DNA of 64,000 bases from NCBI RefSeq assembly GCF_040869045.1, contig NC_090319.1, forward strand, positions 226,462,490 to 226,526,489. Direction: 5' to 3'. This document shows positions 10,809 to 21,217 of the stretch, piece after piece. The notes beneath the pieces are model-generated. The model worked only from the letters and a program-made list of their open reading frames with translations. It did not search any database and was not told the origin of the DNA. A program made the translations under genes and the position numbers. Each line of letters opens with the position of its first letter. Position 1 is the stretch's first letter. The stretch is from Eurosta solidaginis (lineage: Eukaryota > Arthropoda > Insecta > Diptera > Tephritidae).

Positions 10809-12431
10809 TTATGTAATAACTGATGGTGTTTTATAGTGCAGCCTTACTCCACAAACCTTATTTAAAGTACATTTGCGTCTATGCGGGTTCAAGCATTGGC
10901 GGCACAGACTCTTTGCTTTCACTTCCTCCCACTTACGTTGGAGTGGTAGACTTCTAAAAACGTCGCATTGAGTCGCTTTGTGGGCAGAGGTTTTGCATAT
11001 TATGCATTGTTTACCCTTTGGTACATTATGAGTTGCTATAGAATGCGACGGGTTTGCGTCGATTGTGTGCATGTTGACCGTAGCATTGCGTTTAGTTGGT
11101 GCAAGAGATACGACAGTACTGGCTGCTTCTCCTAGATGGTATAGCCAGTCGCTGAACTGTTTCACGACGGGAATCGTGTCGTATTTTGATTGGACTGCCC
11201 AATTCAACTTTTGGCTATTGGGAAGCTTATCAACTAACTCCTTTACTAGCAGCGGGTTATGCGTATGCGCATGCATTTGGCAACCTTCCATTGTAGCGCA
11301 AATGTTTCTGACGCAAAGTGCAAATTCAATAAGGCCTTCCAGCTTATCTTTAAGTGCTGGCAAGGCGCGAGCTTTACTTATTGCGCGCTCAAGGATATGC
11401 TCAGGTCTACCAAAACACATTCTAAGGGTCTTTATGATCTCTGGAACCATTGCTGGTAAAAATAACTTACTTTTCACCATCTCTCGCGCCTTACCTTTAA
11501 GACTCGCTTGCAATCTAATTAAGTTTTCAGCATTATTGTACCCTGCAACAGTAGTGCTGTTTTCGAAGCTGCTAATAAACACCGGCCATTCTTCGGGGTC
11601 GTCGTTGAAGACCGGAAGCTGTTTGGGGATAGCTTGCCTCGGTGCTAGCTGTCCAGGTGTAGGTCCGTGGATGGGCAGTAAACTTGAAACATTTGAAGAA
11701 GGCGACTCAGCACATTGCGAGAGAATCTTGTATTTGTTATCCAAGTATAACTGCTGAATTTTCATTTCTTCTTCTAATCTTTCAAGCTGCAGATTCCTAC
11801 ACATTTCGGTGTATAATGGCACCTGCAGGCCTTGAGACGTTCGCATATCTACCTGCCGCATGGGTGGAAATGCTTTCGGCTGATTGTACGGTATACCAGT
11901 TGCAGAGATGCCGGCGCTGGTCGATGCGAATTGTAGCGGCTGCGTTAACAGCGCTGCTTGATTATGCTGTGACGTCAGCATTGAACTAGATGGCGGCTGC
12001 AGTGCTTGTACTGAGGTATTAATGCCAAAATTCCAGTTTGTATGACCCAAAGTGGAGAACGTCGTTGACACTGATGGTCGAGTGTAACCAGCGGTGATGG
12101 TGGAAATTACTGGGGTAGCTGTTGACATTAGTGGCGGATTAGCTCTTGATTCCGAAGTACTTGTTGTTGTTGGCAACGGTGAAAAATGCACGTGCCGGTT
12201 ACCTTGCTCGGCAGTTGGCGATGATGAAGAAACGGGTTGCGCGTTGGTGGTTGGTGTATTGGTCTGGCAGTTTTCACAACTCCAGCTTACGTTAGCCACA
12301 TTGCTATCTACTCCGACACAGTGAAAGTGGTACCAGGCGTCGCAGGAGTCACACTGGACCATGCTCTCTGTATTCGTTTCGTCACACTTTTGGCAATTAT
12401 TGCCTGTTGATTGTTTTTCTTCATTTACCAT
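10809..12431 (-). CDS. BEL/Pao gag with N-terminal PHD-type zinc finger
   Basis: 540 codons starting at an ATG. Residues about 13-55 form a PHD-type finger (CQKC, MVQCDSC, WYHFHCVG, CENC). A long Q/S/T/P-rich linker follows. Then comes the DUF1759-type gag domain of BEL elements (LPVFNDDPEEWPVF, LKGKAREMV). The C-terminal end has cysteine knuckles (CIIC, LCRQCL). Gag would assemble the particle and package RNA. This frame is the only undamaged protein of the element, although it no longer runs into protease correctly. Confidence 0.88.
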   Translation of the reverse strand: MVNEEKQSTGNNCQKCDETNTESMVQCDSCDAWYHFHCVGVDSNVANVSWSCENCQTNTPTTNAQPVSSSSPTAEQGNRHVHFSPLPTTTSTSESRANPPLMSTATPVISTITAGYTRPSVSTTFSTLGHTNWNFGINTSVQALQPPSSSMLTSQHNQAALLTQPLQFASTSAGISATGIPYNQPKAFPPMRQVDMRTSQGLQVPLYTEMCRNLQLERLEEEMKIQQLYLDNKYKILSQCAESPSSNVSSLLPIHGPTPGQLAPRQAIPKQLPVFNDDPEEWPVFISSFENSTTVAGYNNAENLIRLQASLKGKAREMVKSKLFLPAMVPEIIKTLRMCFGRPEHILERAISKARALPALKDKLEGLIEFALCVRNICATMEGCQMHAHTHNPLLVKELVDKLPNSQKLNWAVQSKYDTIPVVKQFSDWLYHLGEAASTVVSLAPTKRNATVNMHTIDANPSHSIATHNVPKGKQCIICKTSAHKATQCDVFRSLPLQRKWEEVKAKSLCRQCLNPHRRKCTLNKVCGVRLHYKTPSVIT

Positions 12432-12507
12432 GATAGCTAAGATTCCCGGATTTTATCAAGAGTCGGTTCGCGAACTTAATAACGTAAATAGAAAAGTTTT
12501 AAAGATT

Positions 12508-12909
12508 TGTTGCACGTATTTTTAAGCGCGACAGTCGAACTATTTTTTATGAGAAAAGAAAACACAATTTTTATTTAGCAGCGTGAGCGCTTTAAAACTT
12601 TTGTATTCTTTCGCTATATTTTTGCAACTGTAACTCACTGCACAAGTGAAAATGATTTTTATGTCGGTCAAAGTGGCCTGACATTACGGTTAGTTTTTAG
12701 TAAATATTTAGTAAATGACATAGTATATGAATGTTCAAGTTTGCATGTATGGAAATGAGAAGAGAAACTTCAAATAGTAATGATATAAGTACATGTGAAA
12801 CATATGCGTATGTGTATGAATTTAATGTTAATAAATAAACGAGCCAGAACTCCATACCAAGCGACTTAGGCATTGCTTACTGCTCGGCCGTAGTTTTTTG
12901 TCGGTAACA
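12508..12909 (-). repeat. 5' LTR of the BEL/Pao element
   Basis: 402 bp, TGTTGCACGT to CGGTAACA on the plus strand. It lies upstream of gag on the coding strand and would hold the promoter. I could not identify a clear tRNA primer site next to it. Confidence 0.95.
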
Positions 12910-14064
12910 CCCCGTATCCACCCCAAATCATTCACTGACCACATTCGCCTCAAGTCCAAACTTGTGCAAAGTAGCTCAGAAAATCCTTAACGTCCGAAGA
13001 AGGAAATATAAGATCAAGAAAAATTAAAAGAAGACAGAAGAAAAAATAGAATACTTGATAGCATGAACATTACTAAAGGTAAAGCTAAAAAAAAGTTGGT
13101 AAAAAAATGCTAAGAAATTCAAAAAGAATACAACTAAAAGAAAAGTAAAAACAGATGAATAATGTTAAAATAAAGAAGTAACTGGGCGATTTCGTTGGGC
13201 GCCATTTTTGTTATGTAGCTTTGTGTTTAGGGACAGAACGGAGAGGCATGCTTGCTGGCCCCAGCTAGCTCGTCGGACCACACAACAAAAAAGGGAAATC
13301 ATGCCTATATAGAAAAGTAACGAATTATAGCTAGAGCTGAAGAGGTCTGTCCTGTCGGGTGGAGCCGCCCACCCCATTTCTTGCAAACTGCACAGAATCC
13401 ATGAGTGCAACTAGGCTCCGGTAATTTAGGTAGCACTCCCTATCATTTCAAGCGTCCGTCAAAACGTAATCACAGCCCTCACCACCACCACATGCTCCAA
13501 AACCAATACCTACACCCAACTCTAATTGAATCTACTCAGCCATGACTTTGGCTAGCCAAGTTCCCATCTTTAACCCACCCTAATAAATAACCCGATCTAA
13601 CTAATATTCATTTACAATTTAATCAATGATTCAAATGCTTAGTACACTAATCAAAGTATTATAACTCTACAGAACAAAATTTCAAAGTTGTAAAATTTCG
13701 AGACACCCTAATGTATCTTTGCTAATATAGCTAAACTATCTCGTTAATAAAAAATAATATGATGTACACAAATATGTGTGTTTGAGTTTACCTAACCGCA
13801 CTCCTAGGAGTAGCTCAGCTTTGTTTTTGTTGACGATCAAAGCAAAGAAAAATTTAAAGAGAAAAGAAAACAAAATGTTATCAACAAAAAAAGCAAAAGG
13901 TTCAATACCAATAATGCATATGCATGTGCATACGTCATCAGCATATACAAAAATGTATGTAATTAAATGTGTATGCAAATAGATCAAAGAAGTTACAAAA
14001 AAACTGTGTCAATTACCTTGTTCTTTCAGCAGCTGGTACCAATTGCGAAAAAAGAGACGCGCTT
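12910..14064 (-). mobile_element. Osvaldo-like leader, primer site and presumed LTR, copy A (part 2)
   Basis: The sequence matches 30201-31239 and then 39013-39133 of copy B. A tRNA-Lys-type primer site is at 13193-13204 on the minus strand. Sequence from about 13209 (TGTTATG on the plus strand) towards higher coordinates should be the 5' LTR, but I could not find its other end. The match to copy B stops at 14064. The intact TATA at 13944-13947 is the empty site of the errantivirus in copy B. Confidence 0.5.
13193..13204 (-). promoter_or_regulatory. tRNA-Lys-type primer binding site, copy A
   Basis: Read on the minus strand this is TGGCGCCCAACG, complementary to the 3' end of insect tRNA-Lys. 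It sits a few bases inside a presumed LTR end (ATAACA). The same site is at 30485-30496 in copy B. Confidence 0.65.
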
Positions 14065-14148
14065 TCCCTTCTGGCTTGAATTTTATAAACGAAATGAAAG
14101 TGTTTGTAAAATTTTATTCCATCAAATCTTCTATCAAAATTATTTTAT

Positions 14149-14517
14149 CTATAAAGACGCAAGTGAAAGCGGACCGTCGGTGTAGTTTTCTCTAATTATG
14201 GAGGCACACATAGTAATGAAAGTTTTCTTTTGTTCTGCAGTAGCCACTTTTGGTTGCTCTTCGCCAATTGTTTCTAATTTATTAATGTTAACTGAATTGG
14301 TAAATCCAGCGAAATCCTCAAGAAGAGATACGGTACTTTTTCTAATAATACTAGCTTCGTTAGCTGAAGGTGTCGGTGCGTCAGTGAGTTCTTCCTCCGT
14401 ATCAAAATCAGAGCTTGATTCGCTTTCTTGTATTAATTCAAAAATATCTTTGGTTTTTTTTATATTACAGTTAATTTTAGAAAAACATTTAGTGAGTTGT
14501 TCTCTGCACTTTGACAA
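14149..14517 (-). pseudogene. Gag-like N-terminal fragment, tentative mdg1/412 type
   Basis: A 122-codon frame with helical, charged sequence, an acidic serine-rich stretch (ESESSSDFDTEE) and the segment KKTFITMCASIIRENY. This resembles the start of the gag core in mdg1/412-like elements. Similar-looking coding potential continues upstream to about 14760 with stops. No pol follows downstream, because the sequence changes at the duplication edge at 14064. The assignment is weak; it may be some other gene fragment. Confidence 0.35.
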
Positions 14518-14973
14518 ACTTTCGATTATTGAACTAGGCTTATCTCGATTTTCAAAATATGAATTTACTTGTTTTATAATTTCATTTTAGGTTTTAATTA
14601 AAGTATCTTCATATTCTATAGACTTTTTCGCTGAGATAGATCAGTTATTTAAAACTCGTTTGGTAACTTTAGTGTAATTAGAACGTAAATCTTTGAAATT
14701 GGAATCAAAATCTGACATTTGACAACTGACATCAGAAACTTTATTACCTTTATTGAAAATGCTTAGCAGTAAAAGTTGTTTTATGAAAAATTCGAAAAAA
14801 TTTTAAGATTAACGCTGTAGGCACTGTTTATACAAAAATGAAGTTGAAACTATTCATTCACTCAGTAATTGTTGTATGCAATTAAAAAAATTTTGTAAAT
14901 TAGAAAAGGTTTGAAATATTCAAAAACTATGAGTTAGTGGGTACATGGTAAGGAAGATTCACATAATCAAAAG

Positions 14974-15440
14974 GCACTGTATTCGTTGTATGAAGAAATT
15001 GTAAATGCAAGTGAATGTTGAAATATAACATATTCAAAAGGCACTGTATTCGTTGTATGAAGAAATTGTAAATGCAAGTGAATGTTGAAATATTAAAACC
15101 GCACTGTATTCGTTTAATAATGGAAAGAAACTGTTGGAGTATTTAAAAGACACTGTATTTGATGCATAGTTTGAAAAGAATCGTAAAGGCAAAATATGTT
15201 GAAATATTTGAAAGACGCTGTATTCGTGTGATACTCCGAAGGAATTTTTTAAATATTTGGATGGCACTGTATTCATTGAATAAATGGTATTCCTTTCATT
15301 TGAGCAGAAATTTTTGAAATATTTAAAAGCACTGTATTAGTTAATCGTTTTAGAAAGGGATTTGAAAAATATATCTAGAGCACTGTATTGTTTTGGAAAA
15401 TATATGTAGGGCACTGTATTCGTTGAGAAAATATGTAAAT
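14974..15440. repeat. Degenerate array of a GCACTGTATTCGTTG-core repeat
   Basis: The core GCACTGTATT or a close variant occurs at about 14974, 15041, 15101, 15150, 15215, 15264, 15329, 15380 and 15411. Units are 31-67 bp. The first two units are almost identical for more than 50 bp; later ones keep the core and an A/T-rich tail with GAAATATTT. It lies upstream of the gag-like fragment on the minus strand, so it may be a leader repeat. Confidence 0.8.
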
Positions 15441-16536
15441 ATTTATAATATCTAATATGTTTAATTTCCGAAGAAAGAGAAAAAGTAAGTTTTCACCGAT
15501 AAAATTAAATATTCACCATTACTATGATATGACTGTAACCCGACAATATAGATATTTAAAGTCATTGAGAATTTTTAAAATTGATTGGAAAGTTTTAATA
15601 ATTATCGCAAAAATTTGGCAATTAGGTATATAGTTCAATAAAAAAAGATTTGGAAACATTTTTTGATATTAGCAAAGGCTATAAGATTGGTGTGAACGTT
15701 TTATATTTTTATGATTTACGTTTCAAAAAGTTTAAAGAAATGTATAAAAAGAAATTTTTCCGATTGTATTGAATATGAATCAACGTTCGAAATTTAAATT
15801 AAAAAATTCAAGTTCCATATTAATGAACTAAAAAGAAAGAAGTAATATATGCGTAATGATATGCGTGTAGTGGCCGTATATTTGAAATTATATTTAATGT
15901 GCATTCGAATTTTTGTCGATATTTATATGGTTATACTTCAATATGACTATTTTATGTATATATGTTTTTCTGTTTGAAAAATTAAAATTTGGTAAAATAT
16001 TTGTATTAAAGTGTGAGAAAAAATGTGTTGCCACATGCGTAGTATACAAATGTTTATAGAAAAGGTATATTTAGAAACAAAAGTGTCAATTTGTGTTGCT
16101 ACGTGCATAGGCTACATGTGTATTACGATAAATTGTTGCTACGTTTATAATATACATGTGTAGTGAAAAAAGCAAAATATCTACTTATATACAGAAATCA
16201 AATGTTACATATATAATTCTACTCCACTGTACCACCATTTGTGTGCTTGTTGGAATAAGTTGTTGGTGTTGTCTTTCACTGCTGCCTTCTACTAATTTCA
16301 CACAGACGGCTTATTGAATAATAAAGGCAGTTTTCTACATTAAGACGCTTATTGAGCTCAATCTTCCCTACAAAATTCGAATCTATTATTATTTCATTAG
16401 TAGCTAATCGAATGCCTAATGAAGTCAAAAGCACAATGCAACTCTGTCGGCAGCGTTCCACTTTCGTTTCCGCTTCTTAGTTTTTGGTGTGTTCAGTGCT
16501 TAAAAATGTCATTTGTCAAAGCAAATGTCATTGCTG
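15441..16536. other. AT-rich stretch without recognisable gene
   Basis: Very A/T-rich sequence with no frame of convincing composition. From 16200 the base composition becomes more balanced, but I recognise nothing in it. Confidence 0.5.
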
Positions 16537-16719
16537 CATGGCGGAACGATACAAGGTGGCCGCATCGAACAGCTGATTATAACCTTTTTTATTTGATTTG
16601 ATACATCAACTACCGGCGCAGTACGATTTTGACATTTGTCCATCGAATTTACAAGTACATGGAATTTTTTTTGTTTGTAGGTATGTCACCATGCTCCCAC
16701 CTTGTATCGTTCCGCCATG
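16537..16719. repeat. 23-bp perfect inverted repeat, 137-bp spacer
   Basis: Arms at 16537-16559 and 16697-16719 are exact reverse complements. The left arm begins CATGGCGGAACGATAC and ends AAGGTGG. Just outside the left arm there is a second palindromic patch, TGTCATTTGTCAAAGCAAATG-like (16508-16531). The structure could be a miniature inverted-repeat element, but I found no flanking target duplication. Confidence 0.7.
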
Positions 16720-16992
16720 ATTGTCTGTCTCATCCTTCATACTAATCGAGCAGATACTTCTGTGTGAAAGCAAAAAATTTACGATTTCATTAGCAGGTGA
16801 AATGAGATCATTAAGTTTCTGTGTGAAACAGTATCCCGCAATGCTGCTGTTACCCACTAATGTTTTTTCTGCTTCTTGCCCCTCGTTCTCTCCTTCTAAT
16901 ATTTTCTCGAATTTTTTGATGAATTTTAGTATGAGTAAATGGCGTGTTGGCGATGTTTTACCATTATTAACGGTCCTTGTTAAAGGCGTCAC

Positions 16993-17900
16993 TGGTTGTT
17001 GTGCTTTTAAATATCACTGTTATGGCGTGGTACAGCAACTTCCAAAATTAATTTTTCAATATATATGTGTATGTATGTAACACCACAAATTGCTCATAAC
17101 TTTTTTTTCATGTATGTATATTTATTAAAAAAAAGTTGTTTTAAATTTCTATTTTCCGAATATTATTTCGTATTATATTTATTTATTTTTTTAATTTTTC
17201 ATGTACTTTGTAAGTTCACTGGTAGGTACGTACCAAGATGTTCTTCCAACACTTTTCATTGTGGCTTCTCCGTAGTTTTTTGGAATTTTATATATATATT
17301 TTTTTTGTAGTTTTTGAAATCTTATACAAATTTTTTTGTAGTATTTTTATAATTTTATTAGTTTTTTGTAGTCTTTTGTAATTTTATAATTTTTGAAAAA
17401 ATTTTGTATTTTATGTATTTTTTGCATATTTTTGTGTTAACACAACCACCACGCACTTTTTTCACAACCACCACGCAATTATTTTTCTTACAGTCTTTTG
17501 ATTTTGTGCTGCGGGGGATTTTTCCACTTCCTCGGAGTCACCATTTTTCCGCAGGCGGAGTCACGGTTGCCATGTAAGATGACCATCGTGGTCATCTGTA
17601 TGTCCAATGTGGTGTACATGGATTTTTTCCATGTACTGGCTAGAATACGGCCTGCCTGTTCAAATTGTGCAATTGCCTGCACTGACTTACACTCACTGAA
17701 TATTGTGTTTCCCGAGAACCAGCGATGACCGTATACCGATTCGATTTAATTGAAACAAATTAATCACTCAATAGATTTGTATAGAATTGTCTATATTTAA
17801 TAAATATAAAGTTATGCTACCGATACAAATTGGTTTTATAAAATTATGTCCGTTCTCGTTGAATGCGCGTAAAACTCTGCTGTCATTCATTTTAACATTT
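16993..17900. other. AT-rich stretch; two small perfect hairpins
   Basis: 17083-17440 is low-complexity T-rich DNA. CACAACCACCACGCA is directly repeated at about 17441-17480. Two 8-bp perfect hairpins follow: GATGACCA/TGGTCATC (17578-17596) and GTACATGG/CCATGTAC (17614-17636). A 64-codon minus-strand frame spans them (17488-17682), but I do not recognise it. Confidence 0.5.
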
Positions 17901-17907
17901 CGTGAGG

Positions 17908-17991
17908 TAACCCTCATTGTGAATGTTAGGTGTGTTTAATAAGTATTGTTTGACGTTTATGTTCAAGCAACACTTAAACATAAGGGTTACC
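17908..17991. repeat. Imperfect inverted repeat beside gypsy remnant
   Basis: GGTAACCCT near 17908 is matched by AGGGTTACC near 17983, with partial further pairing inside. It lies immediately before the gypsy-like pol remnant. Confidence 0.5.
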
Positions 17992-17999
17992 TTACACAT

Positions 18000-19215
18000 C
18001 TGAGAAATATCCAATCCCAGATACTACAGTAATACTCTCAAATTTAGGTAAGTCCAAGTTATTTACGACACTCGATCTTAAGTTAGGGTTCCATCAGATT
18101 TGCCTTCTAGAGAAAGATAGGCGCAAAACAGCATTCAGCGTTAACAATGGCAAGTATGAGTTTTGCCGTTTGCCCTTTGACTTGAAAAATGCGCCAAGCA
18201 TATTTCAAAGGGAAATAGATGCCATTTTGCGTGAAAACATTGGGAAAATATGTCCCGTTTTCGTTGATGACATCATCAGTTTCTCACCAGATGAAAGTTC
18301 CCATTATAGGCATGTCGATTCCATTCTAAAGAAAACCGAGCGAGCAGGAATGCGGGTACCATTAGAAAAATCTGAATTTTTTTAGGAACGATGTCGAATT
18401 TTTTTCCGTTTCACAGTCTCGCATAAAGGATAATGTCCTAGTAAGTAGATGCCATCCTAAATTACCAACAGCAGAAATCTGTAAGGTCTCTGCGATCCTT
18501 TTAGGGTATTTTGGGTTATTACCGTGGGTTTATAAAGGACTATGCGCATATTTCAAAACCACTTACGAAATATTTAAAAGGTGTCAATGGCCACGTTACT
18601 AGTAGACAGTCTAAAAAGATTAATATCTCATTAGACGAAGAAGCAATTAATGCCTTCAATGAAATTAAAACAATTTTGGCCTCAGAAGACGTCCTTCTCC
18701 AACACCCAGATTACTATAAGCCTTTTGAGATAACAACCGATGCCTCGTCCATAGCACTAGGAGCTGTGCTTTCGCGAAACGGCAAACCTATAACGATGAT
18801 ATCTCGTACACTATCTGGCTGAGGAATACCATGCCACGAATAAACGTGAACTCTTGGCAACAGTTTCAATATTCTAAAAATTAAGTCATTACCTCTATGG
18901 AATTAAAAACATACATATATTCACAGACCATGTCGGATAAAAACCCCAATTCGAAAATTAAAAGATGGACCGCATTTATAAATTTATTTGCTCAGAAATA
19001 TTTTTATAAGCCCGGTAAAAACAACAAGGTAGTGGATGCACTTACGCGTCAACATATTCACAACCTGGATGACTCAAACGCTACAGCTTAGAGTGAAATT
19101 TCTCTTTCAGACACAATAAAAACAATCCTTTAAATCAATTAAGATACCAAATAGTGCTGGCACCATCCGAGGTGAAGAGCAAACCCACAAAAATTCTATT
19201 CGAAAAATTTATTAG
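18000..19215 (+). pseudogene. gypsy-like pol remnant (RT, RNase H, start of integrase linker)
   Basis: RT starts at about 18007 and shows TTLDLKLGFHQI (motif A Asp kept), a PFDLKNAPSIFQ block and FVDD in place of the usual YVDD. A palm/connection segment (GYYRGFIKDYAHISKPL), the RNase H start (ITTDASSIALGAVLS) and a tail with YKPGKNNKVVDAL follow. The pattern is closest to the gypsy errantivirus lineage. Frames break at about 18385 and 18822, and part of RNase H is deleted. It is a plus-strand fossil with no LTR in sight. Confidence 0.8.
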
Positions 19216-19831
19216 ACAGAGCAACCTATTCGGACGCTAATTTATACCACATCAATGCGTACTAAAGGCCGACAGCAGCACAACAAAATTTCGCGTCGTC
19301 TTTGACGCATCACGTCGAATTTCTTCGTCCTCAACGAAATTCTTCATGTCAACCCAACCCTACAGGATCACATATTTGCCATTCCCGTTCGATTTCGAAG
19401 CCACAGGTACGTGCTCATGGCGGAAATCGCCAAAATTTATCGCCAGGTACTGGTGCATGGAGCAGATGCACCATGGCAAATCATTATTTGGAGAGAGCAC
19501 CCGAAAATATGCCACAATCATATCAACTTCAGACTGTAACGTACGGTACCAGCTCTGCAATATACCTAGCAACGAAATGACTGGTGCATCAACAATAAAT
19601 GATGTAATCACCATAAAAGACCACGTGACATCGCTTCTTAGCAGTGGTGGGTTTCCTTTAAGGAAATTTGCAGCGAATCACATAAGCATCATTGAACATG
19701 TACCCCAAGAAGACAGGGAGGAAATGGTCAAACTAGGTGATTCCGAATATGTCAAAACTCTATAACTAAAGTGGTCGCCTAAACAAGACGTTTTTATCTT
19801 TTCTTATAATACTCGCTCATCGCAGCTGAAG
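19216..19831 (+). pseudogene. BEL/Pao pol (RT) remnant, fused to the gypsy remnant
   Basis: The sequence from about 19280 reads as BEL-type RT: TTKFRVVFDAS, then in other frames QLQTVTYGTSSA and SSGGFPLRKFAANH, then WSPKQDVFIFSY at the end. Several frameshifts and a missing active-site block make it dead. It is joined to the gypsy remnant at about 19216 without LTRs. It stops at 19831, where a LOA 3' tail begins. The missing continuation appears at 60923. Confidence 0.75.
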
Positions 19832-19854
19832 GTTAGGTTAGGTTAGGTTAGGTT
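19831..19854 (-). repeat. TTAGG-like tail at the 3' end of LOA copy B
   Basis: Four and a half copies of GGTTA on the plus strand, which is AACCT on the element's coding strand. A shorter version (GGTTAGGTTAAG) is at the 3' end of LOA copy C, 52882-52893. Confidence 0.9.
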
Positions 19855-19964
19855 GAACTGGCCGGTCCATGAGGACCTCACATAGACTGAATAAGTCAGT
19901 AGTGTTACAAGAAGTTTGTTTTTATGACCAAACTGAAAAACCCTATCAAAAACCAGGACCTATG

Positions 19965-20790
19965 TTATAAAATAACTCCGTCCTTTTGGCAAATACTAGA
20001 AGCTTCCTTGGACTTAAGCCACTTGCTGCTTCTAGATCTGACAGCTGTATCACTCCTAATAGCTGGACTCTTAGCATCGTGGAGGATCGTTTCCTCCGCC
20101 AGCCCGCACTTCCTACATCTGCTATCATTGGCCAAGCCTAATTTAAAGGCATGTGATGCCAGAAGGCAGTGTCCAGTCAGAATACCCGTCATGAGTCTAC
20201 AGTCCTCTCTTCTTTGTTAGTCTCACATAATCTTCGACACTTTACAGCCCCGCGCTTGAACCCACGCCTTTCCTGCTTGGTCGATCATGTGCGCCTCTAG
20301 TCTTCGCTTAATTTCGCCCAGTCTATTTGGGATGCCTACGGAGCAAGTTTCAAGGGATGCGCCCTTTTTAGGTAGTTCATCGGATTTTTCATAACCATCT
20401 ATTCCCATATGCCCTGGGACCCAATATAGATGTATGTTTCTCCCTGCCCCGATTCTCTCCAGAGACTACTTACACTCTAACACGCATTTAGATGCTGTGC
20501 TATGCGAGATTTTGCCTTAATTGCTGCTTGACTGTCAATATAAAAGTTAACACGGTTGCAGCGTAAGCTATTCTCTTCCAGGGTTTCTACTGCTTTGGTT
20601 ACGGCTAATATTTCCGCTTGGAAACGCTACAGTAATCCGGCAGACTGTAGGATCTGCTTATTTCCGGATCAGCACGGTATACCGCAGACCCTACTCCTGC
20701 CACTACTTTGGAACCATCTGTGTACACATGTATCGCCTCTTCCGCCATTTGCGCACCCTTGCGCTAACCATCTACCTCTATTGTGGCCTT
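19965..20790 (-). pseudogene. LOA RNase H (copy B)
   Basis: The RNase H fold has a first-Asp segment (HVYTDGSK) near 20730, IDSQAAIK, and WVPGHMGIDG with the last Asp. A C-terminal cysteine/histidine region (CRKCG) follows. The enzyme would remove RNA after first-strand synthesis. Frames are broken at about 20220, 20410 and 20640. Compared with copy C, residues such as the Asn in DGNEKADELAK have changed (DGYEKSDELPK). Confidence 0.8.
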
Positions 20791-21217
20791 AAGATCTCCC
20801 TCGAAGCGCAGATAGGGAATCAGGTAGTTGTTGTTGTTGTAGTAGTGCTTCGCCCCACCTAACAGCCACGACCGATCACAAATTGTCATCAATATCCTCT
20901 AACGGGAGTCCAAGGAAACTTGCTGTTTCAACAGGGGTGGACCATAATGAATGGGGTGTTAGAGGCGTTGGTTCCGCATTACAAAAAAAGAGATGCTTGG
21001 TGTCATGAGGGGACACATTGCAAGCGGGGCATATATTTTGTATATCGGGGTTGATTCTGGATAGGTAAGAATTTAACCTGTTTCAGTATCCAGAACGAAG
21101 GTGAGCAAGAGTGACACGCGTTTCCCTAGGGAGTATGCGTTCCTCTTCCACAAGTTTTGGGTACTTTTCTTTGAGTACTGGATTCACCGGGAAATTCCCG
21201 GCATAAAGGTCCGACAC

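Larger units (their letters stand above)
6420..12909 (-). mobile_element. Complete BEL/Pao LTR retrotransposon
   Basis: The element is bounded by two LTRs (TGTTGC...GTAACA) and the 5-bp target duplication CCCCG at 6415-6419 and 12910-12914. The empty site with a single CCCCG is visible at 30201-30205 in the duplicate block. It encodes gag, protease, RT, RNase H and integrase on the minus strand. The two LTRs differ by about three substitutions and one indel by my count, so insertion is recent. Even so, the coding region has two frameshifts and two stops. Confidence 0.95.
19831..20821 (-). mobile_element. LOA LINE copy B, 3' part
   Basis: The minus-strand RNase H domain and 3' end of the LOA element. 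It ends in a run of AACCT units (19831-19854). On the other side it is cut at 20821-20825 by the 2A-LINE and resumes at 24767. The left flank (19818-19831) is nearly the same as 60923-60936, next to a LOA 5' end. Confidence 0.85.

Noticed and set aside
11065..11757. 230-codon plus-strand frame
   Set aside because: It lies antisense to the BEL gag, whose domains are clear on the other strand.
12432..12507. tRNA primer site for the BEL element
   Set aside because: The bases next to the 5' LTR on the coding strand do not match any tRNA 3' end I can recall with confidence.
13165..13410. 81-codon minus-strand frame, also at 30457-30702
   Set aside because: It spans a primer binding site and presumed LTR end, so it is not expected to be coding.
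16606..16992. 128-codon minus-strand frame
   Set aside because: It starts at a non-ATG codon, runs through the inverted repeat and has no recognisable domain.
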